Shown piece after piece: positions 1 through 8,738 of a DNA stretch of 61,498 bases. The first letter of the stretch is position 1; each line of letters opens with the position of its first letter. Source of the stretch: Vibrio intestinalis. GTDB taxonomy: Bacteria > Pseudomonadota > Gammaproteobacteria > Enterobacterales > Vibrionaceae. The DNA is taken from contig NZ_JANAVY020000021.1 in assembly GCF_025195085.2 (NCBI RefSeq), positions 1 through 61,498 on the forward strand. Reading direction: 5' to 3'. The translations under genes were made by a program, and so were the position numbers. Below the pieces are notes generated by a model that did no database searches, was not told the origin of the DNA, and saw nothing but the letters and a program-made list of their open reading frames with translations.

Positions 1-1
1 G

Positions 2-271
2 ATTCTCTTTCCTAGCATCTACGGTGCAAGCACCGAGAATGAGCAACTCATTCGCCCACCCTTTGTGGCACTCAGGCCAGAGGCAAACCCTCAACATAAT
101 CCATTGCAGATAATACGCACTGAACTAGTGGCTCTGATGGGGCTTGAATTGCCACCGCAAGCCATTGATATTCCGAACCCATTAAACTTTTTGCTATCGT
201 TTTCCAAGCTTGCTGTGCGCGAAAATCTTTACTGTAGGTTTCAATTAGTAAAACTCGTTAATCGCAGTTAA
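2..271 (+). CDS. 3' end of an unidentified gene (partial, enters from the left edge)
   Basis: An open frame runs from base 2 without a stop to TAA at 269-271, giving the last 89 residues of a protein whose start lies outside the window. The fragment reads like real protein, with a proline-rich stretch followed by a segment rich in Leu, Phe and Ser and a basic C-terminal end. I do not recognise a family. A GTG at 65 could in principle open a shorter ORF, but the frame remains open and protein-like upstream of it, so a truncated longer gene is more likely. It points toward the long gene-free stretch before the Vxr operon, so it has no visible operon partner here. Confidence 0.5.
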   Translation: MLFPSIYGASTENEQLIRPPFVALRPEANPQHNPLQIIRTELVALMGLELPPQAIDIPNPLNFLLSFSKLAVRENLYCRFQLVKLVNRS

Positions 272-901
272 ACCCACGTTGTTCCGGTGTTTTCCTTTTA
301 AGCCTAACTTGTGTCGTTCGTTTTTGAGCGATTGTTTCGAACACCGAATTCAAGCACGTCAAATATCCAATCCCAATGAATTCTCAAGCGTTAGTTTGTC
401 GAGCTAGCAAACTAACTGTAACAACACTAACCATATAAGCCAGAACTTACTTATGTGTGACGCGAGCTATGTTTCTTAACGCGAATAGACTCCACAATTG
501 CTCAGGCAATCTAAGCGCCGTTAATACGCCCACAAATAACCACCACGTAAGTGACATTGTCACCTTGAGTGGTTAAATGCAACTCGACGATTACCGGTTT
601 AGGCGCTAAAAATGTGACAGGCTAACATGGTAGTGATATTCACTAGCAAAAATCAGAGTCTAATGCGACAACTTTCAGCCCTGTAATTTAATTACAAACG
701 CTATTAGCTATATTGACCACTCAGAATTATGTATCGCGATAAGATATTGAAAATAAATATAAAATACCAATTGACGCATACTTGTAAGGACTTGATTTTA
801 ATTAAATGCTTTTGTAATTTTGTCTAGTGTCACTTTTGTTTTAAAGGAGCTTGCCAGTATATGAGAGGCATAGAGACTGTTATGGTGCATTAGAGGGGCA
901 T
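272..901. other. Gene-free stretch of about 0.6 kb with one nested inverted repeat
   Basis: No convincing gene is seen on either strand. At 538-574 there is a nested inverted repeat: outer arms AACCAC and GTGGTT, inner arms GTGACA and TGTCAC around a single T. The part from about 700 to 850 is AT-rich and promoter-like. Near 845 there is an AAAGGAG motif, followed by an ATG at 861 that opens only a ten-codon ORF, too little to call a gene. Confidence 0.5.
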
Positions 902-923
902 AAAAAAAGAGCACTATGTGCCC
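902..923 (-). terminator. Intrinsic terminator after the yoaH-like gene
   Basis: Read on the minus strand, GGGCAC and GTGCTC form a six-pair stem (one G-T wobble) with a three-base loop, followed by seven T residues. It lies about 30 bases past the stop of the YoaH-like gene and would end the Vxr operon transcript. Confidence 0.75.
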
Positions 924-952
924 TTCTCTATTTAGCTGTGAAATGTGACGAA

Positions 953-1105
953 TTACTTGTCGTCTTGCTGGTTCGCTTGCTCTCGGATTTGACTCGCGAC
1001 AATTTTAATTGCTTCAGCAGTACTTACCCCTTGCGCCATTAACTTTTGAATTTGTTCTACGGCTTTTTGTTGCTCGTCATGGCTAAGGCTTAAATCATCA
1101 AACAT
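953..1105 (-). CDS. vxrE: YoaH-like small protein (UPF0181 family), likely vxrE
   Basis: This 50-codon gene encodes a small acidic helical protein that starts MFDDLSLSHDEQQKAVEQI and continues with KLMAQGVSTAEAIKIVA, which matches the UPF0181/YoaH family closely (E. coli YoaH has the same EQQKAVE and IQELMAQG core). Function is unknown in the family. It is the last gene of the leftward operon, in the position I recall for vxrE (VCA0569) of the V. cholerae vxrABCDE operon, so I give that symbol with some reserve. Its Shine-Dalgarno AGGAG lies eight bases before the ATG, inside the 3' arm of a terminator hairpin that ends the upstream gene. That makes its expression depend on readthrough and hairpin opening, or on low constitutive leakage. 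Confidence 0.85.
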   Translation of the reverse strand: MFDDLSLSHDEQQKAVEQIQKLMAQGVSTAEAIKIVASQIREQANQQDDK

Positions 1106-1131
1106 AAAAAAGGCTCCTAAATTTAGGAGCC
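1106..1131 (-). terminator. Terminator hairpin that contains the RBS of the YoaH-like gene
   Basis: Bases 1112-1131 are a perfect 20-bp palindrome (arms GGCTCCTA and TAGGAGCC around AATT), followed on the minus strand by six T residues and then directly by the ATG at 1105. It has the form of an intrinsic terminator for the TraF-like gene, and its 3' arm contains the AGGAG that serves the next start codon. The small downstream gene is thus sheltered by the terminator itself. Confidence 0.8.
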
Positions 1132-1158
1132 GACTATATTACGATTCTTGCGAAAATT

Positions 1159-2298
1159 CTAGTAACTGGTTAAGAAGTTAATGTACGCGCCCATAGAGTT
1201 TTCATTGGTGTAACTCGCGCCTACATCCAGTTGGAATAAGTTAAGCGGTGAAAGACCCAAACCTACTGTTACGGTATCGTCTAGATTTTCATACGCTAAG
1301 TTTTTGTTCCAACCTGCTCTGAGTTTTAACTGGCGCATAATATCAAGTTCAGCACCAACTCGAACCATTTGGCGGTTGTCCGCGAACTCATTGTAACGTT
1401 CTTCTTCCTTCAGATCGTAATCAGCACTTAGCGTAAAGTAATCCGCCACAATACCGGCACCCACGGTGTATTGTGGTGACATCTTATAAGAGTATGAAAT
1501 CGCGGAATTATCCACTGTCGAGTAGATGGTTTTGGTTTCGATATCACGTTCGATCAAGTTAGTGCCTGATAGGCCTATACGGAACGGGCCATGAAACCAA
1601 AGGAAACCAGCATCAACGTTAAACATGGTTTCGCCAGTGCCATTATCTCTTAAATCTTTAAGATCGTAATTGGTAAGGCTGGCTTCATAGAGGTATGTGT
1701 AAACACGTTGCAGTTTAGGGCTGACACCGAAAGAAATATGTTGGCCAAGAAATGTTTGGTATTTCGCTAGAGAGATACCGACTTCGGTTACACCAATCGA
1801 AACCGCTTCTACTGTACTATTCGCCGCATCTAGATAAGCATCACCAGTAGTCGAGTCGATATTTGCTGTCGCGAATGATTCTGTGTAGGCCTTACCGAAA
1901 GCATTGACAGCTATATATTGGTTGGGAATCGCAAACGCAACGACACCACCAAGTTCGAAGTTAAGGCTGCCGGCATCTAGCGCATCAAGCGCTTTTGCTA
2001 ACTCAGCATCATTACCCGGATTATTAATGAAGTTTTTAGTGCTATCGAGGCCATCGATAAAGCTGCCGCTGTCTGTATATTCAAAACCAATGCTTGGCGT
2101 AATCATGCCGATATCATCATTTCGACGATAAATGGCCGTCAGCGCAGGGTTATAAAATGGTGCAGTTAGAAAGTTAGCAGAGACAACACCTACGCCACCC
2201 ATAGCATCACCGCGCGCTTCGACCGCGTAATTTGCTGCAGAAGCATGCGTGGCTGCAAAGGCAATAGAGAGTGGTAATAATCTTAGAACGGTTTTCAT
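1159..2298 (-). CDS. vxrD: TraF-like outer-membrane beta-barrel protein (likely vxrD)
   Basis: The 379-residue product has a clear signal peptide (cleavage after about residue 21, ASA-AN) and a body of alternating amphipathic strands with the GDAMGGVGV and FYNPAL motifs seen in FadL-like and so-called conjugal transfer TraF (TraF_2) barrels. It ends in an aromatic residue (SY), as outer-membrane barrels often do. No conjugation genes are nearby, so the TraF name is only a family label. It lies 60 bases after the DUF2861 gene on the same strand and fits the fourth gene of the V. cholerae vxr operon. A terminator follows it at 1106-1131. Function inferred: an envelope protein in the regulon or operon of VxrAB. 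The symbol rests on operon order. Confidence 0.75.
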   Translation of the reverse strand: MKTVLRLLPLSIAFAATHASAANYAVEARGDAMGGVGVVSANFLTAPFYNPALTAIYRRNDDIGMITPSIGFEYTDSGSFIDGLDSTKNFINNPGNDAELAKALDALDAGSLNFELGGVVAFAIPNQYIAVNAFGKAYTESFATANIDSTTGDAYLDAANSTVEAVSIGVTEVGISLAKYQTFLGQHISFGVSPKLQRVYTYLYEASLTNYDLKDLRDNGTGETMFNVDAGFLWFHGPFRIGLSGTNLIERDIETKTIYSTVDNSAISYSYKMSPQYTVGAGIVADYFTLSADYDLKEEERYNEFADNRQMVRVGAELDIMRQLKLRAGWNKNLAYENLDDTVTVGLGLSPLNLFQLDVGASYTNENSMGAYINFLTSY

Positions 2299-2358
2299 AG
2301 CGATATCGTGTCTTGTGTCCGGTAAAACTTATATCGGCCTATTGTCCCCTATCTTTAA

Positions 2359-3237
2359 TTATTCCTCTAGTGAAACATCATAGGTTTTACTGATAATTTG
2401 GGCTTGCTCAACGATAATCTTACCCTGCCAGCGTCGGTGAACCATACTTACTGCCAATACATATCGGCCTGATTCTATATCCGTAGTCAGCAGTGAGTCT
2501 GGATAATCGGACTCGTAAGACTCGTTCCACACGTTATTATACGTGCCATCAACATAGTCATACAAAGATGCGGTTAACTTAGGTAATGGGCAATTTGAGT
2601 TGAGTAAACTGTTTTGCTCAACTAGCCATTGATCTTTTGACTGCCAACGGATCGTCATGTTTGCTTGAGGTTCACCTAAAACAAGCCATGAACTCCAAGA
2701 CTCTTCATCTTTGGTGACGACGTCGATTCGATATAGCCCCATTTGCAGACGATTATTAATGTTGTAACGCTTGATATAAGTGCCGATACCGGTGTCGTCG
2801 TTTTCACTCAGTTTACTCAGAGCAGTATCGTTTGATATATCGCGCTCTACCCAGCGAGTAAGACGAATATCTACCACATCTTTTGCTGATTGAATTTCGA
2901 CAACCGCACGATAAGCGTCACGGCCAGGGCTTTCAATTTCGGTGCGCTTAACGACAACCGATTTTAGCCATTCAGGAAAGCTCTTGTTGTCTAGACCGCG
3001 TCCGCAATCGACTTCAAGCGATTGCAACAACAAGTTATTGAGGTGAGGCTTTAGTGTGACATTTTCTTCTAGTTGCCACACTTCCACTAACGATGTGAAC
3101 ATTGCATTCAAATCGTCATTGAGTAGGTGCTTATGAGTTTGGGTTAACGGTGAATTGCTGTTAAACCAAGGAACGCCATCAGAAAAAGCAGGCGCACTAC
3201 AAAGTGCACCTGCAAGTATTAATGTTTTTTTGATCAT
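2359..3237 (-). CDS. vxrC: DUF2861 family periplasmic protein (likely vxrC)
   Basis: The 292-residue protein begins with a signal peptide (about residues 1-19, cleavage near AFS-DG) and then shows a hydrophilic, tryptophan-rich body with no membrane segment, so it should be periplasmic. I recognise it as the DUF2861 protein that sits beside Vibrio VxrAB/VbrKR. Its start overlaps the end of the response regulator by four bases (ATGA), so the two are translationally coupled. Two or more cysteines (near residues 78 and 217) could form a disulfide. No catalytic motif is visible. A role in sensing or modulating the VxrA sensor is a guess from position only. Confidence 0.7.
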   Translation of the reverse strand: MIKKTLILAGALCSAPAFSDGVPWFNSNSPLTQTHKHLLNDDLNAMFTSLVEVWQLEENVTLKPHLNNLLLQSLEVDCGRGLDNKSFPEWLKSVVVKRTEIESPGRDAYRAVVEIQSAKDVVDIRLTRWVERDISNDTALSKLSENDDTGIGTYIKRYNINNRLQMGLYRIDVVTKDEESWSSWLVLGEPQANMTIRWQSKDQWLVEQNSLLNSNCPLPKLTASLYDYVDGTYNNVWNESYESDYPDSLLTTDIESGRYVLAVSMVHRRWQGKIIVEQAQIISKTYDVSLEE

Positions 3238-3893
3238 GCCTTCATCTTATAGCCAACACCACGCAAAGTTTCAATCTCTAAGCCTGGTAGTTTTTGGCGC
3301 AGCTGCAGAACGTGGGTATCAACAGTTCGCGTGGTTGGGAAATGGTTGTAGCCCCATACGTGATCGAGTAACTCGTCACGAGTAAATACGCGTCCTAAGT
3401 TGCTCGCCAAGAACAACAATAAATCAAACTCTGTGCGCGTTAAGGTGACTAGTTGTTCGTTGAAGAAAACTTCACGCGTGTTTTTATCAATCAATAAGTT
3501 ATCTGTTTTTACTTTGCTGTCGTCTTGCTCTTGCTGCTCTGGTGAGCGCAGTTGAGCACGAATACGAGCAAATAGCTCAGCTTCAGCAAAAGGTTTGGTA
3601 AGATAATCGTTCGCGCCAGAGTCTAACCCTGCAACTTTATCTTTAACCGTAATTAATGCGGTGAGAAGAATCACCGGAACATCCTTGATCGCTTTCCATT
3701 GGCTCAGATGTGTTACTGAGTCACCATCAGGCAGCTGGCGATCAAGGATAACTAGATCAGCCTTAGCCCAGTATTGCTCAACATCAGCAATCGTTTCTGA
3801 ATGGAAGCACTCGTAACCTGCTTGTTCAAGGCTGACAAGTAGACCGTCAGCTAAATTTTTGTCGTCTTCAACGAGAAGCAGTGTCTGTTTCAC
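3234..3893 (-). CDS. vxrB: VxrB, OmpR-family response regulator
   Basis: A receiver domain (LLLVEDDKNLADGL at the N terminus, phospho-acceptor Asp51 in LVILDRQLPDGDS, KPF switch lysine) is followed by an OmpR/PhoB winged helix (LTRTEFDLLLFLA, then RTVDTHVLQLRQKL). I chose the GTG at 3893 because VKQTLLLVEDD matches the usual N terminus and a GGAG lies eight bases upstream; the longer frame to 3929 has no family support. The gene overlaps the sensor-kinase gene by 26 bases, so the pair is co-translated. In V. cholerae VxrB controls type VI secretion, biofilm and cell-wall repair (as WigR), and in V. parahaemolyticus VbrR induces a beta-lactamase. This function is known for the family and inferred here. 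Confidence 0.92.
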   Translation of the reverse strand: MKQTLLLVEDDKNLADGLLVSLEQAGYECFHSETIADVEQYWAKADLVILDRQLPDGDSVTHLSQWKAIKDVPVILLTALITVKDKVAGLDSGANDYLTKPFAEAELFARIRAQLRSPEQQEQDDSKVKTDNLLIDKNTREVFFNEQLVTLTRTEFDLLLFLASNLGRVFTRDELLDHVWGYNHFPTTRTVDTHVLQLRQKLPGLEIETLRGVGYKMKA

Positions 3894-5322
3894 AAGGTAT
3901 CTCCAATATGAACGTTGTCGGCGGACCAATCAGTGTCATTTTGCCACCCATTCTCCCGACCATAGAATCAACGATAGTTAAGCCCAAACCTAAACCACTT
4001 TTACTCACGAAAGGTTTTCTTAGTTGTTTCCAATCTTTATGAGTAAGAGTCCCTTGGTCAATAACATTGAGCGTAATTTTGTTTTTAGATGTCTTCACAT
4101 CTAGTTTAATCGGCTTAATTCCGTATTTCACCGCGTTACGAATTAAATTGTCGATACAAGTACCAAGCCAGTATACATTCAGTTTTGCTGCGACATCATT
4201 ATCTATGTGCAACTCCAGTTGGTTACAAAACTCTTCCTCGATCTTAAACTCAAGCCACTCTGCAATAGATGGTACCCATTCTGTGGCTAGCGGTTTGTTA
4301 TCAGACTGCAAATAATCTTTACTGGCTTCAGCTAATTGGCGTAATCGCCTTGAATCTTCGCACAATCGGCGAAATTCGTCGTAAACCGTTTCCGGAAGTT
4401 GTTCAAATTCTCGGCGAAAGCCTTCAACAGTTAAAGAGAGACTCGCAATCGGTGTGCGAAGCTCATGGGTTAAAATCTGTAATACCAACATGCGACTCTT
4501 CATTTCTTGACGCTTGGTATTCCAACGGTAAATAGACCAACCAATGACCAGTAAGATATTGGCGATAACCAGACCAACCATACCAATCCTTAAAAGATTA
4601 GCGTGATCTTCAATATCCCAGCAAATATTACCGCGTTGAACAAAGCAGGTATTTGACTTGCTGCCCAAGGTTAAGCTTAAACCGGCTTTTGTTACATTTT
4701 TTGCCCAAATATCTTCAGGGTAAATATAGTAGTTATCGTTTTTGCGTAGCCAAAGCTCATCGTTTTCAATGAACATGCTTGCACCGGAAATCAACGCTAG
4801 GATGGTCTCTTCATCCATGCGTTGCAAACGGCCAAGTAAGGTTTGTTCCGACTCCAAAGGACGTTCTTTGATGTGCATGTATTGCTCAAGCGCACCGACT
4901 TGATCAGGATGACTTGCTATGTAACGGCTCGCGTAAGTTCCCCCACCCGGATGAACTAGGCTACTTCTGGCAAACCATTTCGGGCTTAGCTTACTGCCTT
5001 TACACATTGCCCGGGTGAACACCAAAGGCTCTGTAACTAAAGGACTTAAAGGCAGTTTTCCGGTGCAAGATACCGAGAGACGGTAGAGTCTTTGAATGTC
5101 TTTCAGTGGGTAATTTGAGGTTTGTGGCAGCATTGACTCAGGCGTAAGCAATCGAGTTGGGTAATCAGATTGCAACACTCGAATGTCATAGGTGACATCG
5201 GCTTGAGCCATTTTGAATAGGTTGACGAATTTATCTATACGTTCTGGTAATGAGTCCGCACTGGCGCTGAGAGGGCTCATAGCAACGATAATCAGCAGCG
5301 GTTTTAGGAAGTGTCGAATCAA
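3868..5322 (-). CDS. vxrA: VxrA, membrane sensor histidine kinase
   Basis: The 484-residue protein has a signal/anchor at 5-22, a periplasmic sensor region of about 215 residues with several cysteines (86, 107, 226, 234), one transmembrane helix near 243-265, and a cytoplasmic kinase core. The H box LTHELRTP places the phospho-accepting His at 286; the N box (LIRNAVKYG), G1 (DQGT) and G2 (SGLGLGLT) are present. This is the VxrA/VbrK/WigK sensor, which answers cell-wall damage; direct beta-lactam binding has been claimed for VbrK and is debated. It is the first gene of the leftward vxr operon, so the promoter should lie at about 5323-5425. Confidence 0.92.
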   Translation of the reverse strand: MIRHFLKPLLIIVAMSPLSASADSLPERIDKFVNLFKMAQADVTYDIRVLQSDYPTRLLTPESMLPQTSNYPLKDIQRLYRLSVSCTGKLPLSPLVTEPLVFTRAMCKGSKLSPKWFARSSLVHPGGGTYASRYIASHPDQVGALEQYMHIKERPLESEQTLLGRLQRMDEETILALISGASMFIENDELWLRKNDNYYIYPEDIWAKNVTKAGLSLTLGSKSNTCFVQRGNICWDIEDHANLLRIGMVGLVIANILLVIGWSIYRWNTKRQEMKSRMLVLQILTHELRTPIASLSLTVEGFRREFEQLPETVYDEFRRLCEDSRRLRQLAEASKDYLQSDNKPLATEWVPSIAEWLEFKIEEEFCNQLELHIDNDVAAKLNVYWLGTCIDNLIRNAVKYGIKPIKLDVKTSKNKITLNVIDQGTLTHKDWKQLRKPFVSKSGLGLGLTIVDSMVGRMGGKMTLIGPPTTFILEIPCETDTASR

Positions 5323-5426
5323 AACAAAGTCTTAGCAGTTCAATTATTTACCAGAATACTGCCTGATTATGGCAAAAATAGACACGATTAATGTAAGGTT
5401 AGTGTCAATTATGTTACGCGCCAAAC

Positions 5427-5455
5427 AAAAGAAGCCAGCAATCATTGCTGGCTTC
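5427..5455 (-). terminator. Terminator after pntB
   Basis: A 12-bp arm GAAGCCAGCAAT pairs with ATTGCTGGCTTC around one or more loop bases, and four T residues follow on the minus strand. It lies 26 bases past the pntB stop and separates pntAB from the vxr promoter. Confidence 0.75.
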
Positions 5456-5480
5456 AATAGTTTTAAATGGTCGGTTTGAA

Positions 5481-6875
5481 TTATAGAGCTTTCGCGATTG
5501 CGTCTACGCTATCTTTCGCATCACCGAACAACATTTGTGTATTCTCTTTAAAGAACAGTGGGTTTTGTACACCCGCGTAACCTGTGTTCATTGAACGTTT
5601 GAATACGATAACGTCTTTCGCATTCCACACTTCAAGCACCGGCATACCCGCGATTGGGCTGTTTGGATCTTCAAGAGCGGCTGGGTTAACAGTATCGTTC
5701 GCACCGATTACAAGAACCGTATCTGTTTCACTAAGGTCATCATTGATTTCGTCCATTTCTAGCACGATATCGTAAGGGACTTTAGCTTCAGCAAGTAAAA
5801 CGTTCATGTGGCCAGGTAGACGACCCGCTACTGGGTGAATACCGAAGCGAACTTCAACACCTTGTGCGCGAAGTTTCTCAGTAATTTCATGTACTGGGTA
5901 CTGCGCTTGAGCTACCGCCATGCCGTATCCCGGTGTGATGATTACTGACTTCGAATTCTTCAGCATATCGGCTACGTCTTCAGCGTTAGTTTCGCGGTGC
6001 TCGCCGTATTCAACGTCACCAGATACCACTACTTCTTGACCGAAGCCACCAGCGATTACACTGATAAATGAGCGGTTCATCGCCTTACACATGATGTAAG
6101 ACAGAATTGCACCTGACGAACCAACCAATGCACCAGTTACGATCAATAGATCGTTTGCTAGCATGAAACCTGCTGCTGCTGCTGCCCAACCTGAGTATGA
6201 GTTCAGCATTGACACGACAACTGGCATATCCGCACCACCGATTGAAGCAACCAGATGGTAACCAAATGCGAAAGCAATCAGCGTCATTACGATCAATGCG
6301 AACATGCTGCCGTCTGCTTTAACGAAATGGATCATAAGCAGAGTTGAGATAACGATCGCCGCTAGGTTCATCTTATGCTTGTGAGGTAGATTCAGCGGAG
6401 AAGAGCTGATAATACCGCGCAGCTTACCAAACGCTACGATAGAACCAGTAAAGGTTACCGCACCGATGAATACACCGAGGAACACTTCGATTAAGTGGAT
6501 CACGTGTTCAGCGTGGATACCAGCTGGATCAACAGATACTGGCGCAGGTGGCGCAAGGTAGCTGTTAAAGCCAACCAAAACGGCTGCCATACCAACGAAG
6601 CTGTGCAGAATCGCAACAAGCTCTGGCATTTCAGTCATTTCAACTTTCTTCGCGTAGTGGATACCAATACCACCACCGATAACCATCGCAATGATAACCC
6701 AAGCAAAACCTTCCGCTGATGGGCTAAAGATCGTCGCGATCAACGCGATCGCCATACCGATGATACCGTAGTAGTTACCTGCTCGCGCAGATTCTTGCTT
6801 CGATAGACCCGCTAGGCTGAGAATAAAGAAAACAGCAGCAACAATGTAAGCTGCTTGTACTAGTCCTGCAGACAT
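5481..6875 (-). CDS. pntB: NAD(P) transhydrogenase subunit beta
   Basis: The 464-residue protein is close to E. coli PntB (462). Its first 270 residues hold eight or nine hydrophobic helices of the proton-translocating domain II, with the conserved HSFVGMAAVLVGFNSYL segment and a later NSYSGWAAA segment. The C-terminal NADP(H)-binding domain III has the GYGMAVAQAQ fingerprint, then GRLPGHMNVLLAEA and the VLVIGANDTVNPAA motif. With PntA it couples hydride transfer from NADH to NADP+ to proton re-entry across the inner membrane. It follows pntA by 12 bases in one operon and has its own terminator at 5427-5455. Confidence 0.96.
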   Translation of the reverse strand: MSAGLVQAAYIVAAVFFILSLAGLSKQESARAGNYYGIIGMAIALIATIFSPSAEGFAWVIIAMVIGGGIGIHYAKKVEMTEMPELVAILHSFVGMAAVLVGFNSYLAPPAPVSVDPAGIHAEHVIHLIEVFLGVFIGAVTFTGSIVAFGKLRGIISSSPLNLPHKHKMNLAAIVISTLLMIHFVKADGSMFALIVMTLIAFAFGYHLVASIGGADMPVVVSMLNSYSGWAAAAAGFMLANDLLIVTGALVGSSGAILSYIMCKAMNRSFISVIAGGFGQEVVVSGDVEYGEHRETNAEDVADMLKNSKSVIITPGYGMAVAQAQYPVHEITEKLRAQGVEVRFGIHPVAGRLPGHMNVLLAEAKVPYDIVLEMDEINDDLSETDTVLVIGANDTVNPAALEDPNSPIAGMPVLEVWNAKDVIVFKRSMNTGYAGVQNPLFFKENTQMLFGDAKDSVDAIAKAL

Positions 6876-6887
6876 TCCTTGTTACTC

Positions 6888-8444
6888 CTATTTATCTTTA
6901 CGGAACATTTCAAGCATACGCTTGGTGACGGTGAAACCACCGAAAATATTGATACTCGCTATCAGTACCGCGATAAACGCAAGGAAAGTCACGACGCCAT
7001 TTCCTTGGCCGATCTGAAGCAAAGCACCGACAACGATGATGCCTGAAATCGCATTAGTTACCGACATTAGCGGAGTATGCAGCGCGTGTGTTACGTTCCA
7101 AACTACGTAGTAACCCACAACACAAGCAAGTACGAATACAGTGAAGTGCGCTAAGAATGCGGCTGGCGCAACTGATGCAACCCAACCGAATGCGGCAACA
7201 CCTGCTGCAATACCGATGTATTTTTTAACTGGAGAAGTTGGCTCTTCAACTTTAGGTGCTGGAGCTGCTGTCTCGGCAGGTTTTTGCTCAGGCTGAGCGG
7301 AAACTTGAATCGGTGGCGCAGGCCAAGTGACTTCGCCTTCTTTGACTACTGTCACACCACGTAAAACTACATCTTCAAAATCGATATCGATGTTGCCATC
7401 TTTCTCTTTGCTTAGCAGTTTCATTAGGTTAACTAGGTTAGTTGCGTACAGCTGAGAAGATTGCGTCGGTAAACGACCAACCATATCTGTGTAACCGACA
7501 ACTTTAACGCCGTTTGCAGTCGTCACAACTTGATCAGCGACTGTGTATTCACAGTTACCGCCGTTTGCGGCTGCAAGGTCAACAATCACACTGCCCGCTT
7601 TCATGCTATCTACCATTTCTTTGGTAATTAGCTTAGGTGCAGGACGACCAGGAATCAGTGCCGTTGTTACGATGATATCAACATCTTTTGCTTGAGCTGC
7701 ATAAAGCTCTTCTGCCTTTTTGTTGAATTCATCTGACATTTCTTTTGCATAGCCGTCGCCAGCGCCTGTATCCTCCTCGAAATCAACTTCAAGGAATTCA
7801 GCGCCCATCGACTGAACTTGTTCTTTTACTTCAGGACGAACGTCAAACGCACGAACGATTGCGCCAAGGCTACCCGCAGCGCCGATAGCGGCAAGACCTG
7901 CAACACCAGCACCAGCAATAAGTACTTTCGCAGGTGGTACTTTACCTGCAGCAGTAATTTGACCAGTAAAGAAACGTCCAAATTCGTGTGCGGCTTCAAC
8001 CACTGCGCGATAACCGGCAATGTTCGCCATCGAAGATAGTGCATCAAGCGCTTGAGCACGTGAAATACGCGGCACAGCATCCATCGCAAGTACGTTAATG
8101 TTCTTGCTTGAAAGCTTCTCCATAAGCTCTGGATTCTGAGCTGGCCAAATAAAGCTAACGAGTGTTGCTCCCTCTTTGATAAGAGCAAGCTCATCAGAGC
8201 CTTGTTCAGCGTCAATAACAGGCGCGTTTACTTTGAAGATGATATCTGATTGCCAGACCTCTTCAGTAGAAACAACTTTCGCCCCTGCGGCTTCAAAAGA
8301 GGCGTCGTCAAAACTTGCCAACTCCCCTGCATGAGTTTCGACAACCACGTCGAAGCCCAGTTTAATTAGCTGCTCAACCGATTTCGGAGAGGCAGCTACT
8401 CGCGTTTCACCTGCGAGTATTTCTTTTGGCACACCAATTTGCAT
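6888..8444 (-). CDS. pntA: NAD(P) transhydrogenase subunit alpha
   Basis: The 518-residue protein begins with the alanine-dehydrogenase-like signature MQIGVPKEILAGETRVA. The NAD(H)-binding domain I carries the RAQALDALSSMANIAGYRAV segment (about 129-148) and the dinucleotide motif GAGVAGLAA (178-186). A Pro/Ala-rich linker at about 380-405 leads to four hydrophobic helices of domain II at the C terminus. Length and order match E. coli PntA (510). The upstream region 8445-8670 is AT-rich and should hold the promoter, but I see no specific operator there. Confidence 0.96.
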   Translation of the reverse strand: MQIGVPKEILAGETRVAASPKSVEQLIKLGFDVVVETHAGELASFDDASFEAAGAKVVSTEEVWQSDIIFKVNAPVIDAEQGSDELALIKEGATLVSFIWPAQNPELMEKLSSKNINVLAMDAVPRISRAQALDALSSMANIAGYRAVVEAAHEFGRFFTGQITAAGKVPPAKVLIAGAGVAGLAAIGAAGSLGAIVRAFDVRPEVKEQVQSMGAEFLEVDFEEDTGAGDGYAKEMSDEFNKKAEELYAAQAKDVDIIVTTALIPGRPAPKLITKEMVDSMKAGSVIVDLAAANGGNCEYTVADQVVTTANGVKVVGYTDMVGRLPTQSSQLYATNLVNLMKLLSKEKDGNIDIDFEDVVLRGVTVVKEGEVTWPAPPIQVSAQPEQKPAETAAPAPKVEEPTSPVKKYIGIAAGVAAFGWVASVAPAAFLAHFTVFVLACVVGYYVVWNVTHALHTPLMSVTNAISGIIVVGALLQIGQGNGVVTFLAFIAVLIASINIFGGFTVTKRMLEMFRKDK

Positions 8445-8671
8445 AGCTATTCCTTGACTATTGGCACAATGATTATTCAGTTTTTATCTAACGGATGTAT
8501 GAAATACAAGCATTTTGTAATAAAAACACAAAATTTCATTACATATAACCGAAAGTGATGGTGTATTTTGCAATTTTGACTGAAATGAAACAACAGTATT
8601 AGATGTGAACAGAGGTCAAACCAGATCGCAAAAATAGAAGAAAAAACAGTAAATTACAGTTTGTCATAAAC

Positions 8672-8705
8672 AAAAAGAACCATCAGCATAACTGCTAACG
8701 GTTCT
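8672..8705 (-). terminator. Terminator after the HlyU-domain gene
   Basis: On the minus strand AGAACC and GGTTCT pair outside an inner TTAGCA/TGCTGA stem with a GTTA loop, and five T residues follow. It lies about 34 bases past the stop of the HlyU-domain gene. Confidence 0.75.
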
Positions 8706-8738
8706 CAAATTTATGACATCTGTCAAGCTGTGGTGAAT

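Noticed and set aside
851..1042. 63-codon plus-strand ORF over the YoaH-like gene
   Set aside because: Opposite a gene with a recognised family; Cys-rich unnatural composition and no SD at its start.
1159..2298. Conjugation function suggested by the TraF name
   Set aside because: No other transfer genes; the protein is a FadL/TraF-like barrel inside the vxr operon.
7826..8215. 129-codon ORF on the minus strand inside pntA
   Set aside because: It is a shifted frame of pntA itself; the pntA frame is complete and conserved.
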